From positions 51,929 through 115,928 of the forward strand of contig CANMDW010000016.1 of the NCBI GenBank assembly GCA_947496705.1: DNA of 64,000 nucleotides. Reading direction: 5' to 3'. A program made the position numbers and the translations under genes. This stretch comes from an uncultured Aquimarina sp. GTDB lineage: Bacteria > Bacteroidota > Bacteroidia > Flavobacteriales > Flavobacteriaceae. Positions 34,360 through 43,873 of this stretch are shown here, one piece after another; the first letter of the stretch is position 1; each line of letters begins with the position of its first letter. The notes beneath the pieces were generated by a model that was not told the origin of the DNA, did no database searches, and worked only from the letters and a program-made list of their open reading frames with translations.

Positions 34360-35833
34360 AATAACCGTATTTGGTATCCTGTTTGCAACTAGTTGGGGGA
34401 TACAAGTTCATGCCCAGGAAATTATTGGTGAGGTCGCAAAAGATACCGTAGTTACAAAAGACACATTAAGTGTAGAGATGGATTCAATACAATTGAAAGC
34501 AGACACTATGGAAGTGAAAGTAGATTCTGTGAAACCGTTTCAAAGGATAAAAATTGATGGTGTGGCAGCAGTAATAGGAGAGAATGTGATTTTGGACAGT
34601 GATATAGATATAGCTTACCAGCAATTGATTAGTGAAGGTGTCTCTGCTGCAGATGTAAGTCGTTGTGAACTTGCAGGCAGTTTGTTTGAAAATAAACTAT
34701 ATGCACATCACGCAGTTCAGGACAGTATTGAAGTGAGAGATGCCGAAGTGAATTCTATGGTCGATCAGCAATTGAACTATATGATCAATGAATTGGGAAC
34801 TATAGAAAAAGTATTAAGACTTTATAAAAAAGATAATCTCGAAGATTTTAAGAAAGAACTTTTCGATATTAATAAGTCCAATAGATTGTCTGAGCAAATG
34901 CGAACCAAAATTATTGAAGATATCGAAGTTACTCCAGAAGAGGTGAGAGAATTTTATGATGAGATTCCTGAAGCAGAGAGACCACTTTTTGGTACCGAGA
35001 TAGAGTTGGCACAGATTGTAATAGAACCCGAAATACCAGACGAAGAAGAGCAAAAAGTAGTAGATCGCCTACATCAGTTTAGAGAAGATATTGTAGAAAA
35101 AGGAAGTAGTTTTGCTACTAAAGCAGTATTGTACTCTCAGGATCCCGGATCTAAACCTACCGGAGGGAAGTATACACTGGATCGCCAGACAAATTTTGCA
35201 AAAGAATTCAAAGATGTAGCCTTCAGTCTTCAGGAAGGTGAGGTAAGCGAACCTTTTAAAACCGATTTTGGATGGCATATTGTAAAAGTAGATAAAATAC
35301 GAGGTGAGGAGATCGATGTAAGACACATCCTTTTGGTTCCCGAAGTAACCCGGAAAAGTGTAGAAGAAGCCAAAAGATTAATAGACTCTGTACGTACAAG
35401 TATTGTTTCAGGTTCGATAAAATTTAAAGAAGCTGCAAGAAAATTTAGTGATGAAAAAGAAACCCGGGAAGATGGCGGACAATTAATTAATCCAACTACA
35501 GGAGATACTCATTTTGAACTCACCAAAATTGATCCTATATTGTACGATCAAGTGTCTAAGTTAAAAACCAATGAAGTTTCACTAATTATTCCAGATCAGG
35601 ATCGTCAGGGTCGAAAAAAGTTTAAATTGATAACAGTATTGAAACGTTATGACGAGCATATTGCTGATTATTCAAAGGATTATCTCAAAATTCAGGAATT
35701 GGCACTTCGGAAAAAACAGATAAATGCTATCCGAAAATGGCAGAATGAAAAAATAATGGATACCTATATAAAAATAAATGGTGAGTACAGAGACTGTGAG
35801 TATAGTGGTAACTGGTTAAAAAAAGAAAAATAA
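34322..35833 (+). CDS. SurA-like periplasmic peptidyl-prolyl isomerase
   Basis: A 503-residue exported protein with a signal peptide ending at HAQ (about residue 32), a Val/Thr/Asp-rich spacer, a SurA N-terminal chaperone domain (VAAVIGENVILDSDIDIAYQ) and two parvulin-like domains (about 215-325 and 330-440; GGKYTLDRQTNF, FGWHIVKVD, DVRHILLVPE). It probably chaperones outer-membrane proteins. It is coupled by overlap to the lipoprotein gene before it and lies one base from moxR. Confidence 0.9.
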   Translation: MQSRINNLKSTIKITVFGILFATSWGIQVHAQEIIGEVAKDTVVTKDTLSVEMDSIQLKADTMEVKVDSVKPFQRIKIDGVAAVIGENVILDSDIDIAYQQLISEGVSAADVSRCELAGSLFENKLYAHHAVQDSIEVRDAEVNSMVDQQLNYMINELGTIEKVLRLYKKDNLEDFKKELFDINKSNRLSEQMRTKIIEDIEVTPEEVREFYDEIPEAERPLFGTEIELAQIVIEPEIPDEEEQKVVDRLHQFREDIVEKGSSFATKAVLYSQDPGSKPTGGKYTLDRQTNFAKEFKDVAFSLQEGEVSEPFKTDFGWHIVKVDKIRGEEIDVRHILLVPEVTRKSVEEAKRLIDSVRTSIVSGSIKFKEAARKFSDEKETREDGGQLINPTTGDTHFELTKIDPILYDQVSKLKTNEVSLIIPDQDRQGRKKFKLITVLKRYDEHIADYSKDYLKIQELALRKKQINAIRKWQNEKIMDTYIKINGEYRDCEYSGNWLKKEK

Positions 35834-35834
35834 T

Positions 35835-36791
35835 ATGTCAGACGACGTAGCAGCCGTAGAAAAACTGGTAAAAAAACATGCTGAACTCAAAAAAGAAATT
35901 GCCAAAATAATTATTGGACAGGAAGAGGTGATCAATCAGATCCTTATTTCTGTTTTTTCTGGCGGACATGCGTTGTTAATAGGGGTGCCCGGATTGGCCA
36001 AAACGCTTATGGTGAATACTATTTCGCAGGCGTTAGGATTGGATTTTAAACGAATTCAGTTTACTCCCGATCTGATGCCTAGTGATATTTTAGGCAGTGA
36101 AATCCTTGATGAGAGCCGTCATTTTAAGTTTATTAAAGGACCGGTATTTTCTAATATTATCCTTGCAGATGAGATCAATCGTACACCGCCCAAAACTCAA
36201 GCTGCTTTGCTGGAAGCTATGCAGGAGAGAGCAGTAACTGTTGCAGGGCACCATTACAAACTTGATTTACCTTATTTTGTTCTCGCTACTCAAAACCCGA
36301 TTGAGCAGGAAGGAACCTATCCATTACCCGAAGCGCAGTTGGATAGATTTATGTTTGCTATAGAGTTAAAGTACCCTAGCTTTCAGGAAGAAGTAGAGGT
36401 GGTTAAGAGTACAACAGGAGATACTACAGCAACAATAAATCCATTATTTACGGCACAGGAGATTATAGATTTTCAACATTTGATCCGTCGAATTCCTGTG
36501 GCCGATAATGTAGTAGAATATGCAGTAGGAATGGTTGCAAAGACAAGACCTGATAGTGAGAATGCTACAGATTTGGTGAGAAATTACATAGATTGGGGAG
36601 CAGGCCCAAGAGCTTCTCAAAACCTGATTCTTGCTGCCAAAGCAAATGCAGCTATCAAAGGAAAATTTTCTCCAGACATCGAAGATGTACAAACCATATC
36701 AATGGGGATTTTGCGTCATCGTATTATCAAAAACTACAAAGCCGAAGCAGAAGGAGTAAGTGTAGAAGATGTTGTAAAGAGTTTGTTTTAA
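35835..36791 (+). CDS. MoxR-family AAA+ ATPase
   Basis: A 318-residue AAA+ chaperone-like ATPase. Walker A is GVPGLAKT, Walker B is IILADEINR, followed by the MoxR signature PPKTQAALLEAMQE and sensor 1 FVLATQNPIEQEGTYPLPEAQLDRF. MoxR proteins usually sit before DUF58 and von Willebrand A (Bat) genes; here it closes an operon of periplasmic foldases instead and is followed by an unrelated small secreted gene. Confidence 0.94.
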   Translation: MSDDVAAVEKLVKKHAELKKEIAKIIIGQEEVINQILISVFSGGHALLIGVPGLAKTLMVNTISQALGLDFKRIQFTPDLMPSDILGSEILDESRHFKFIKGPVFSNIILADEINRTPPKTQAALLEAMQERAVTVAGHHYKLDLPYFVLATQNPIEQEGTYPLPEAQLDRFMFAIELKYPSFQEEVEVVKSTTGDTTATINPLFTAQEIIDFQHLIRRIPVADNVVEYAVGMVAKTRPDSENATDLVRNYIDWGAGPRASQNLILAAKANAAIKGKFSPDIEDVQTISMGILRHRIIKNYKAEAEGVSVEDVVKSLF

Positions 36792-36895
36792 TACTGATTT
36801 AAATGACCGTTAGGCCCTCAGACAAATGTAATTTCTCACAATTAAACCTTTCCGGATTTTCATAGTCTTATTTTCGAACATTAAAAACATAGAAA

Positions 36896-37321
36896 ATGAT
36901 GATTAAAAAGATATTTGTAATCTTGTATTTGGTGAGTGTTGGAATCATGTCGATATCTGCACAATCTAACGAAGTGAGAAAGGTGAAAAAAGAATTTTTT
37001 AATAGCCTTTCTGAAGTACAAAAAGAACAGATGAAACAGCAGAAAGAACTGCACAAACAACAAAGAGAAGCTTTTAAAGCTACTTTTAGCGAAGAGCAAT
37101 TGGCAATTGTAAATAATGAAGATCTTTCTAAAAAGGCAAAGAAAAAGGCTTTAAAGGGTACATTATCCCAGGAACAAAATGAATTACGGGAAACTCATAA
37201 AGAAACTTTGAAGGCAGAAAAAGAAAAATTCATGGTATCCTTATCACCAGAACAATTAGAAAAATATAATCTGCTAAAAGAACATAAAAGAGGTAGAAAA
37301 AAGAAGCATACGCCTGATTAA
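36896..37321 (+). CDS. Small secreted coiled-coil protein, CpxP/Spy-like
   Basis: A 141-residue exported protein with a signal peptide ending SISAQ and a Lys/Glu/Gln-rich all-helical body. Repeated segments LSEVQKEQM, FSEEQLAIV and LSPEQLEKY resemble LTxxQ-type motifs of Spy/CpxP-like periplasmic chaperones. It carries its own upstream gap and a downstream terminator, so it is probably independent of moxR. Confidence 0.65.
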   Translation: MMIKKIFVILYLVSVGIMSISAQSNEVRKVKKEFFNSLSEVQKEQMKQQKELHKQQREAFKATFSEEQLAIVNNEDLSKKAKKKALKGTLSQEQNELRETHKETLKAEKEKFMVSLSPEQLEKYNLLKEHKRGRKKKHTPD

Positions 37322-37346
37322 TTTTTTAAATCACTTTATCAAAAAG

Positions 37347-37372
37347 ATGAAGCTAAACGGCTTCATTTTTTT
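37347..37372 (+). terminator. Terminator after the CpxP-like gene
   Basis: Stem ATGAAGC / GCTTCAT (37347-37353 and 37360-37366) followed by a run of eight T. Confidence 0.8.
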
Positions 37373-37629
37373 TGATGATAAAGATATCTGATCGCGATAT
37401 AACAAAAATCACTACAACGTTTTCGTTAAATTATGAAATCGGCGACTATCAAATTCTTGGTTTTTTTAAAGAATTAGCAATAATACCCCTTAGAAGTTAT
37501 AGAATATTGTATATGAATCCCTTAAATTTTTCAATACTATAAAAAAATAGAGGAGCAGGGTTTCATTTAGTAAAGTGTTGTAAAATTCGTATTTTCGCAG
37601 GACTTTTCAAACATAAAATATACAGTACT
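37373..37629. other. Aconitase upstream region
   Basis: AT-rich promoter region with no gene. A partial -7-like TATTTTCG lies at 37590-37597, but no correctly spaced -33 element was found. Confidence 0.35.
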
Positions 37630-39900
37630 ATGGCATTTGATATTGACATGATAAAAAAAGTGTATGATCAGGTTGCAGAACGTGTGAATACTGCCCGCGA
37701 AGTAACGGGGAAACCTCTAACACTAGCAGAGAAGATTTTGTATTCACATCTTTGGGACGGAAAAGCAAAAACAGTTTTTACCCGAGGTAAGGACTATGTA
37801 GATTTTGCACCAGATCGTGTCGCCTGTCAGGATGCAACAGCACAGATGGCTTTACTTCAGTTTATGCATGCAGGAAAACCTAAGGTTGCTGTACCAACAA
37901 CGGTACATTGTGATCACTTGATTCAAGCCAAAGTAGGTGCCAAGGCAGATTTGAAAAGAGCAAATGAGACCAGTAATGAAGTGTTTGATTTTTTAGAGTC
38001 TGTATCCAATAAATATGGTATTGGTTTTTGGAAACCGGGTGCAGGAATCATCCATCAGGTAGTATTAGAAAATTATGCTTTCCCTGGTGGGATGATGATA
38101 GGTACAGATTCACATACAGTAAATGCAGGTGGGTTAGGAATGGTAGCTATCGGAGTTGGAGGTGCCGATGCAGTAGATGTGATGGCAGGAATGGCCTGGG
38201 AATTAAAGTTCCCGAAATTAATTGGTGTGAAACTTACCGGTAAGTTATCAGGTTGGACTGCTCCAAAAGATGTAATACTTAAAGTAGCCGATATTCTTAC
38301 CGTTAAAGGAGGTACCGGAGCAATCATAGAATACTTTGGAGAAGGAGCAATTTCTATGTCCTGTACCGGAAAAGGAACCATTTGTAACATGGGTGCAGAA
38401 GTAGGGGCTACGACTTCTACCTTTGGATATGATGAGTCTATGGATCGATATCTTAGGTCTACAGATAGAGCCGATGTTGCAGATGCCGCAAATGCAGTAA
38501 AAGAATACCTTACAGGTGATCCGGAAGTGTATGCAGATCCCGAACAATATTTTGATCAGGTGATTGAAATCAATTTATCTGAATTAGAACCACATCTTAA
38601 TGGACCATTTACTCCGGATCTGGCAACGCCAATTTCAAAAATGAGTGAAGCAGCAAAAGCAAATGACTGGCCTCTTAATGTTGAGGTGGGATTAATAGGT
38701 TCTTGTACCAATTCTTCTTATGAGGATATTTCCAGAGCAGCATCTTTGGCAAAACAAGTATCTGATAAAAATTTGAAAACAAAGTCAAAATTTACGATCA
38801 CGCCAGGCTCAGAACAAGTGAGATATACGATAGAGCGAGATGGTTTTATAGACACTTTTGATAAAATTGGTGCTACAGTATTTGCTAATGCATGTGGCCC
38901 GTGTATCGGTATGTGGGACCGTTATGGAGATAAAGCTGCAGATGGACCTCGCAATACTATTGTGCATTCATTTAATCGAAATTTTGCCAAACGTGCCGAT
39001 GGTAACCCAAATACATTAGCATTTGTAGGTTCTCCCGAATTGGTAACTGCCATTGCCATTGCAGGTAAATTAGATTTTAATCCGATTACCGATACCTTAA
39101 TCAATGAAGATGGAGAAGAAGTAACATTGGATGAGCCAAGAGGGTATGAGTTGCCACCAGAAGGTTTTGCAGTAGAAGATGCAGGATATGTAGAACCAGT
39201 GGCTGATGGTAGTGGAGTAGAGATAAAAGTAAGCCCGACTTCTGAAAGATTGCAGTTGCTGGAACCTTTTCAGCCATGGGATGGTAAAAATATCACTGGA
39301 GCCAAGTTATTGCTTAAAGCCTTTGGAAAGTGTACTACAGATCATATTTCTATGGCAGGTCCTTGGTTACGTTATCGAGGCCATTTAGACAATATTTCCA
39401 ATAACTGTTTTATTGGAGCTGTAAATGCATACAATAAGCAAACAAATTTTGTAAAAAGCCAACTCAACGGTGAGTATGGTGGTGTGCCAGATACTCAAAG
39501 AACATACAAAGCAGAAGGAATTCCAACCATCGTTGTAGGGGATCATAACTATGGTGAAGGATCATCTCGGGAGCATGCTGCGATGGAACCACGCCACCTG
39601 GGTGTTCGTGCTGTAATTGTAAAATCATTTGCCCGTATCCATGAGACCAACCTGAAAAAACAAGGCATGCTTGGATTAACCTTTGCCAATGAAAGTGATT
39701 ATGATTTAATACAGGAAGATGATACCTTCAATTTTATAGATTTAGATCAGTTTGCGCCGGGAAAACAATTAACCCTCGAAATTGTACATGCAAATGGATC
39801 TAAAGATACCATTAAACTAAACCATACTTATAACGATTCTCAAATAGAATGGTTTAAAGAAGGTTCTGCATTGAATTTGATTAAGAAGCAGAATGTATAA
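37630..39900 (+). CDS. acn: Aconitate hydratase
   Basis: A 756-residue TCA-cycle enzyme that converts citrate to isocitrate. The three [4Fe-4S] cysteines are visible in LIGSCTNSSYED and ANACGPCIGMW. The substrate-binding HCDHLIQA, GTDSHTVNAGGLG and GEGSSREHAAMEPRHLG (swivel domain) motifs are all present. Length and motif order match the mitochondrial-type aconitase found in Bacteroidota. Monocistronic, followed by a terminator. Confidence 0.97.
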   Translation: MAFDIDMIKKVYDQVAERVNTAREVTGKPLTLAEKILYSHLWDGKAKTVFTRGKDYVDFAPDRVACQDATAQMALLQFMHAGKPKVAVPTTVHCDHLIQAKVGAKADLKRANETSNEVFDFLESVSNKYGIGFWKPGAGIIHQVVLENYAFPGGMMIGTDSHTVNAGGLGMVAIGVGGADAVDVMAGMAWELKFPKLIGVKLTGKLSGWTAPKDVILKVADILTVKGGTGAIIEYFGEGAISMSCTGKGTICNMGAEVGATTSTFGYDESMDRYLRSTDRADVADAANAVKEYLTGDPEVYADPEQYFDQVIEINLSELEPHLNGPFTPDLATPISKMSEAAKANDWPLNVEVGLIGSCTNSSYEDISRAASLAKQVSDKNLKTKSKFTITPGSEQVRYTIERDGFIDTFDKIGATVFANACGPCIGMWDRYGDKAADGPRNTIVHSFNRNFAKRADGNPNTLAFVGSPELVTAIAIAGKLDFNPITDTLINEDGEEVTLDEPRGYELPPEGFAVEDAGYVEPVADGSGVEIKVSPTSERLQLLEPFQPWDGKNITGAKLLLKAFGKCTTDHISMAGPWLRYRGHLDNISNNCFIGAVNAYNKQTNFVKSQLNGEYGGVPDTQRTYKAEGIPTIVVGDHNYGEGSSREHAAMEPRHLGVRAVIVKSFARIHETNLKKQGMLGLTFANESDYDLIQEDDTFNFIDLDQFAPGKQLTLEIVHANGSKDTIKLNHTYNDSQIEWFKEGSALNLIKKQNV

Positions 39901-39933
39901 AGAATAAATTAAATTTTTTAGATTTAGATATAG

Positions 39934-39964
39934 ACTCCCGGAGGTAAACTTCGGGAGTTTTTTA
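39934..39964 (+). terminator. Aconitase terminator
   Basis: Stem ACTCCCG / CGGGAGT (39934-39940 and 39952-39958) followed by a T-run. Confidence 0.85.
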
Positions 39965-40009
39965 TGATCATTTAAACCTATAGTCTGAAAACTATCGGGA
40001 TTGGGATGG

Positions 40010-40400
40010 GCTTGCCTGTTCAATGAAGTGTCGATACGCCACCTGACCCCTCACTATCGTTCGGTACTGAGAAGAATAACAGTGTTACGGATACGAAAAA
40101 AAGTCAAAACCTGTCTACAGCCTGCCTACCTGCTGCTACGGTGTACCCACAAATATTAAAAGGTGTCAAAAACACCCCTGCCCTTCCTCCAGCTCGCCCA
40201 CAACGATGTTGTGTCGTCCTCAAGGGGATAGTAATTCCCCCTTTGAAGGGGGTCAGGGGGATGTTTTGACCAAGTTTTCATCCATAATTTCTACATTCAA
40301 AAGATGTGGGTACACCGTAGCTACCTGCTGGCAGGGTAGATTAGGGTAACCCGCCTGCCGGATCTACCTTGCCGGTAGACAGGCAGGCAGTAAAACAAAA
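40010..40400. repeat. REP-like intergenic repeat block
   Basis: A GC-rich palindromic repeat region. CTGCCTACCTGCT and CTGGCAGGGTAG on the two sides of the element at 40135-40321 join into one palindromic repeat once the element is removed, and CGGTAGACAGGCAGGCAG closes the block. Related sequence is at 13464-13500 and 21960-22062. Confidence 0.6.
40135..40321. mobile_element. 187-bp MITE-like element with 8-bp target duplication
   Basis: Perfect 17-bp terminal inverted repeats GCTACGGTGTACCCACA / TGTGGGTACACCGTAGC (40135-40151 and 40305-40321) are flanked by an 8-bp direct repeat TACCTGCT (40127-40134 and 40322-40329). It encodes no transposase. It lies inside a REP-like repeat. The 8-bp duplication suits an IS1595-like mobiliser, which is inference. 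It shares neither termini nor duplication length with the 163-bp family. Confidence 0.78.
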
Positions 40401-40401
40401 T

Positions 40402-40657
40402 TTGCAGCAAAAAGTAAAAGTTCAAATGAGTTCAATGACTATAGTCTATCTTGCTTAAAAACAGGTTACTACAAACAAAAATTTTAAATTTATCTCTTTA
40501 TCATGACCTCCCGATTTATCAGTACGAATCATGAAAAAACGCTTAGCTTCATTTTTATGTTATGTAGCTATAATTCTTTACCAAACTGCTTTTTTTATTT
40601 TTTCAAAAATTGATTTTTCATAATTTCATTATCAAATCCAATTTAAATATTTTATAT
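40402..40657. other. Intergenic region before the Cys-rich lipoprotein gene
   Basis: Contains a 30-codon hydrophobic frame at 40531-40623 (begins MKKRLASFLCYV) of doubtful coding value, and AAAAGTAAAAG...ATGAGTTC sequence resembling one end of the element at 47695-47855. Confidence 0.35.
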
Positions 40658-41335
40658 ATGAAAAATCTTTTAAAATTTAGTTTAATTTTTTGCTTTTTAT
40701 TCTCTTGTACAGAGAATGAAACAGAAATTACAGAGAGCTTGCCTTCAGAGGAAGGGAAAGTTCAAAAACTGGCAGATCAATTATCTACTGACGAAAATTT
40801 CATTAATGGGCAAAGCTCTATGGTGGTTTTAAAATTTTTAGCTGAAGATGCAAAACAGAATTTGTCTGAGTCTGAAATTGATGAGTTTAATGATGTAATC
40901 AATGAACCTTATGACTTAGAAATTCTTTCCCAAAACCTGAATGTTTCACCTTCCAATTTAAATGAATTAATAGCGGGTATGAGTCATTCGATGGGCCAAA
41001 TGGTAGATAAGTTTCCTGAACTACTTGACTTGTCAGACATGGAACGAAAAAATCTTGATGAGTTACTCTTATCAAATGCGCAAACTATGGAAAATGTTAA
41101 CAATCAAGCTATGTCAAAACTTGCTTTATATAAGCCTATGCAAAAGTTTGGTTGGTGGTGTTTAGCTCGTTTTGTTGGGTGTATAGCATATGCAGGTGGA
41201 ACAACTTTTGTAGCCTATACTGCATGCTTAGCTGTACCTCCGGTCTGGCAGGCTTATTGTTTTGCAGGTGCGGGAATTGCGGGGGCTGGTGCAGCAATTG
41301 TTTGTGCTGATGATTTTAGGAAGTGTAAAGATTAA
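40658..41335 (+). CDS. Lipoprotein with cysteine-rich hydrophobic C-terminal domain
   Basis: A 225-residue lipoprotein; the ATG at 40658 gives the signal MKNLLKFSLIFCFLFSC. The middle is acidic and helical. The last 65 residues are quite different: Gly/Ala-rich and hydrophobic with six cysteines (WWCLARFVGC, YTACLAV, AYCFAGAG, AIVCADDFRKC). Such a tail resembles the membrane-active, Cys-rich domains of some secreted peptides (for example halocin C8-like), but I could not establish homology. It is followed after 25 bases by another small lipoprotein on the same strand. Confidence 0.68.
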   Translation: MKNLLKFSLIFCFLFSCTENETEITESLPSEEGKVQKLADQLSTDENFINGQSSMVVLKFLAEDAKQNLSESEIDEFNDVINEPYDLEILSQNLNVSPSNLNELIAGMSHSMGQMVDKFPELLDLSDMERKNLDELLLSNAQTMENVNNQAMSKLALYKPMQKFGWWCLARFVGCIAYAGGTTFVAYTACLAVPPVWQAYCFAGAGIAGAGAAIVCADDFRKCKD

Positions 41336-41360
41336 TTAAGTTAATTTAAATAATAATATT

Positions 41361-42053
41361 ATGAATTTTAAAAACAAAAAATACTTTGCGCTTTTATTTT
41401 TGATTGGTTTTTTATTTTCTTGCGAAAATGATAACGATTCAAAACAAATAGATGAACAATTAGATATAGAATCTTTCGTAGCCGATATAGTACTTATTAA
41501 AGGCAAGAAATACTCAATGCCCGAAGTTATGCAAGATACAGAACTTGCTAATCTATATATGAACGCAATGGGGTCTCTTTCTGATATCGATGAGAATGGA
41601 GTTGTTACCTTAGAAATTTTCACAGATATAGAAAAATCTCTAAAATCACCTGAAGATTTTATAAAGAGATTTTTTACAGCTGATCAGAAAGATAGAGACG
41701 ATAATCATTTAGTTGGAGGTATGCTATTTGAACATAACGATTATCATGGCAGATGGTGGGCTTTTCGAAAAGTACATCTAAATCAGCCTGATGGGACTCG
41801 GATAAATTATAGATTTAATCTTCCAGCTAGTATGAATGACAAAACCAGTTCAATGTTTGTTACAGCGATAAATCCAGACGGTCGAAATAGTAATTCAAAT
41901 TTTGGGTTTTATCTAGATTCAAATCAGAGACGTTTAAATAGTGAGATCATGTTACGAGGTGATACATGGGGTTCACAAGTAAATTATTATGGTGGTGATG
42001 GTAATGATGCAGTGTCTTCAATTAATATTGGTGTAGAAAATGATTGGAATTAA
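41361..42053 (+). CDS. Lipoprotein with possible beta/gamma-crystallin-like domain
   Basis: A 230-residue lipoprotein (lipobox LFSC near residue 20). An acidic helical N-terminal half is followed by a C-terminal half with the pattern LFEHNDYHGRWWAF, then MNDKTSSMFV and NDAVSSINI, matching the Y-x-G and D-x-x-SS features of beta/gamma-crystallin repeats in degenerate form. It sits 25 bases after the Cys-rich lipoprotein, likely co-transcribed, and ends at a strong hairpin. Function unknown. Confidence 0.6.
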   Translation: MNFKNKKYFALLFLIGFLFSCENDNDSKQIDEQLDIESFVADIVLIKGKKYSMPEVMQDTELANLYMNAMGSLSDIDENGVVTLEIFTDIEKSLKSPEDFIKRFFTADQKDRDDNHLVGGMLFEHNDYHGRWWAFRKVHLNQPDGTRINYRFNLPASMNDKTSSMFVTAINPDGRNSNSNFGFYLDSNQRRLNSEIMLRGDTWGSQVNYYGGDGNDAVSSINIGVENDWN

Positions 42054-42117
42054 TTTTAAACCTATTTTATGTAATATTAATGAATAAAATTTTTTTATTC
42101 AAAATTAGCACAGGGAG

Positions 42118-42146
42118 GCCGTCTAAAAAGATTTAGGCGGTCTTTT
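42118..42146 (+). terminator. Terminator after the lipoprotein pair
   Basis: Ten-pair stem GCCGTCTAAA / TTTAGGCGGT with two G-T pairs, then CTTTTTG. Confidence 0.7.
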
Positions 42147-42240
42147 TGTTTTGGGCTTAGTTTTTGTTTTTGCTCTTTATTAGTTGAAAAAGTTATTAGT
42201 TATTGGTTATTTGAAAAAAGGCAAAAGGTGGTACCTGGCT

Positions 42241-43785
42241 TTATACCCTTAAACTTACCTTCTTTAGGTTGTGTGCCATGGCAATAAGCCCAAATTCTGT
42301 TTTCACTTTTTCCATCCCTCTTAACATAAATCTTTTAAAGCCCATATTTTGTTTGATATTCCCAAAAATAGCCTCGATATCCCAACATCTTTGTTTTCTA
42401 TGGGCTATTCCATCTTCGGATAGTAATTTTTCTTTGGCTTTTTGTTTTAGTCTAACAAGGTTATGGTTACGTTCTATAATCCTGTTGCCTTTAGCTTTAT
42501 GACACGAGGATCGAATGGGACACCCCTTACAGTTTCGAGCCTGGTATTGATGTATGGTTTGTAAATATCCATTATCGGTTTTTCTCTGATAACTCCCTAT
42601 GCAAGACATCGGCTGACCCATGGGACAGTAATAGGTATCGGTATCCTCATTATAATAGAGTTTATCAGCAGCAAAAGGTTTTTTAACCTTCCCTGATTTG
42701 GCTTCTTTCTGTTCTTTATGGAAGGAGTTGTATTTTACAAAAGCTTCAATCTGATGATCTTCCAGATACTGATAATTCTCTTCACTACCATAGCCTGCAT
42801 CTGCCGTTAGTGTATCGGGGGTTTGCTCAAAACTGTTGGTGTGTTGTTTTAAGTGATCGATCAGTGTAGTGGTATCGGTAGTCTTTTGTTCCAGGGTATA
42901 GTTAACAATGAACTGGTTGTTGGAAGAGCCTTGAATATTGTAGGCTGCTTTGAGTTGACCATTCTTCATATAATCCTCTTTCATACGCATAAAGGTAGCA
43001 TCAAAATCGGTCTTGCTATAACTGCCCCTGTCTTGTAAGATCGCTTCTTGCCTGTTGTACTTCTCCACATTGGATGGCCAGTTTTTCTTGGCGTAACCCA
43101 ACTTTTGCTTGATGGCCTTGTCCACTGTTTTACCTTCCAGGGCCTTATTGATGCTGTCAATGGCCTTGGAGACTTCCTTTGGATCTATCGCATCAAAACT
43201 ATCAGGCTCGTTGGGGGTTTGCTCTTCCTCTGCATATACCATCTCCACGTACCGCCATAGCTCTACCAGTTGCTTTTTGATACGCTCCCTAGAGGTCTTG
43301 ATGCTCTTGGCCCAAACAAAGGTATACCGATTGGCATTGGCCTCAATCTTGGTGCCATCAACATAAATATCCTTTAAACTCAAATACCCCTGCTCACACA
43401 AAAGCAAAACCACCTGGTTGAAAATCTTTTTAAACCTACCTTTCAGCTTGCCCGAACGAAAATTACTGATCGTATTATGATCAGGGGCAGCCTGACCCGA
43501 CAACCACATAAAATGAATGTTCTCTGATAAGGATTGTTCTATCTTTCTTGATGAATACAAATTGCGCAAGTATGCATAAACTAAAATCTTCAATAATACT
43601 TTAGGATGATAACTTGAAGTGCCCCCTCCCTTGTAAGTAGCCTCTATACTACTTAAATCAATGCTGTCCAAAATGACATTTACGATACGAACAGGATGGT
43701 TCTTAGGGACTAGATCATCATAACTGGGAGGAAGAAGACTTAATTGGCCCTGATGATTGGTCTTCCAGACTGGTTTTGCTTTCAT
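42241..43785 (-). CDS. IS1182-family transposase
   Basis: A 514-residue, apparently intact DDE transposase. The N-terminus (SYDDLVPKNHPVRIVN, then a DUF772-type helical domain with PDHNTISNFR) and the catalytic core starting at DIYVDGTKIEANANRYTF are typical of IS1182. A zinc-binding CxxC/CxxxC segment (NCKGCPIRSSC) precedes the C-terminal CWDIEAIFGNIKQNMGFKRFMLRG motif. I did not find convincing terminal inverted repeats or a target duplication around it, so the IS borders stay undefined. Confidence 0.9.
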   Translation of the reverse strand: MKAKPVWKTNHQGQLSLLPPSYDDLVPKNHPVRIVNVILDSIDLSSIEATYKGGGTSSYHPKVLLKILVYAYLRNLYSSRKIEQSLSENIHFMWLSGQAAPDHNTISNFRSGKLKGRFKKIFNQVVLLLCEQGYLSLKDIYVDGTKIEANANRYTFVWAKSIKTSRERIKKQLVELWRYVEMVYAEEEQTPNEPDSFDAIDPKEVSKAIDSINKALEGKTVDKAIKQKLGYAKKNWPSNVEKYNRQEAILQDRGSYSKTDFDATFMRMKEDYMKNGQLKAAYNIQGSSNNQFIVNYTLEQKTTDTTTLIDHLKQHTNSFEQTPDTLTADAGYGSEENYQYLEDHQIEAFVKYNSFHKEQKEAKSGKVKKPFAADKLYYNEDTDTYYCPMGQPMSCIGSYQRKTDNGYLQTIHQYQARNCKGCPIRSSCHKAKGNRIIERNHNLVRLKQKAKEKLLSEDGIAHRKQRCWDIEAIFGNIKQNMGFKRFMLRGMEKVKTEFGLIAMAHNLKKVSLRV

Positions 43786-43873
43786 GACCTTTAAAATATA
43801 AAATCATAACATCATTACAAAAAAAGGTTTTCTTTAAAGTCTTTTGTAATAATAAATGCAGTACAAATGATAG

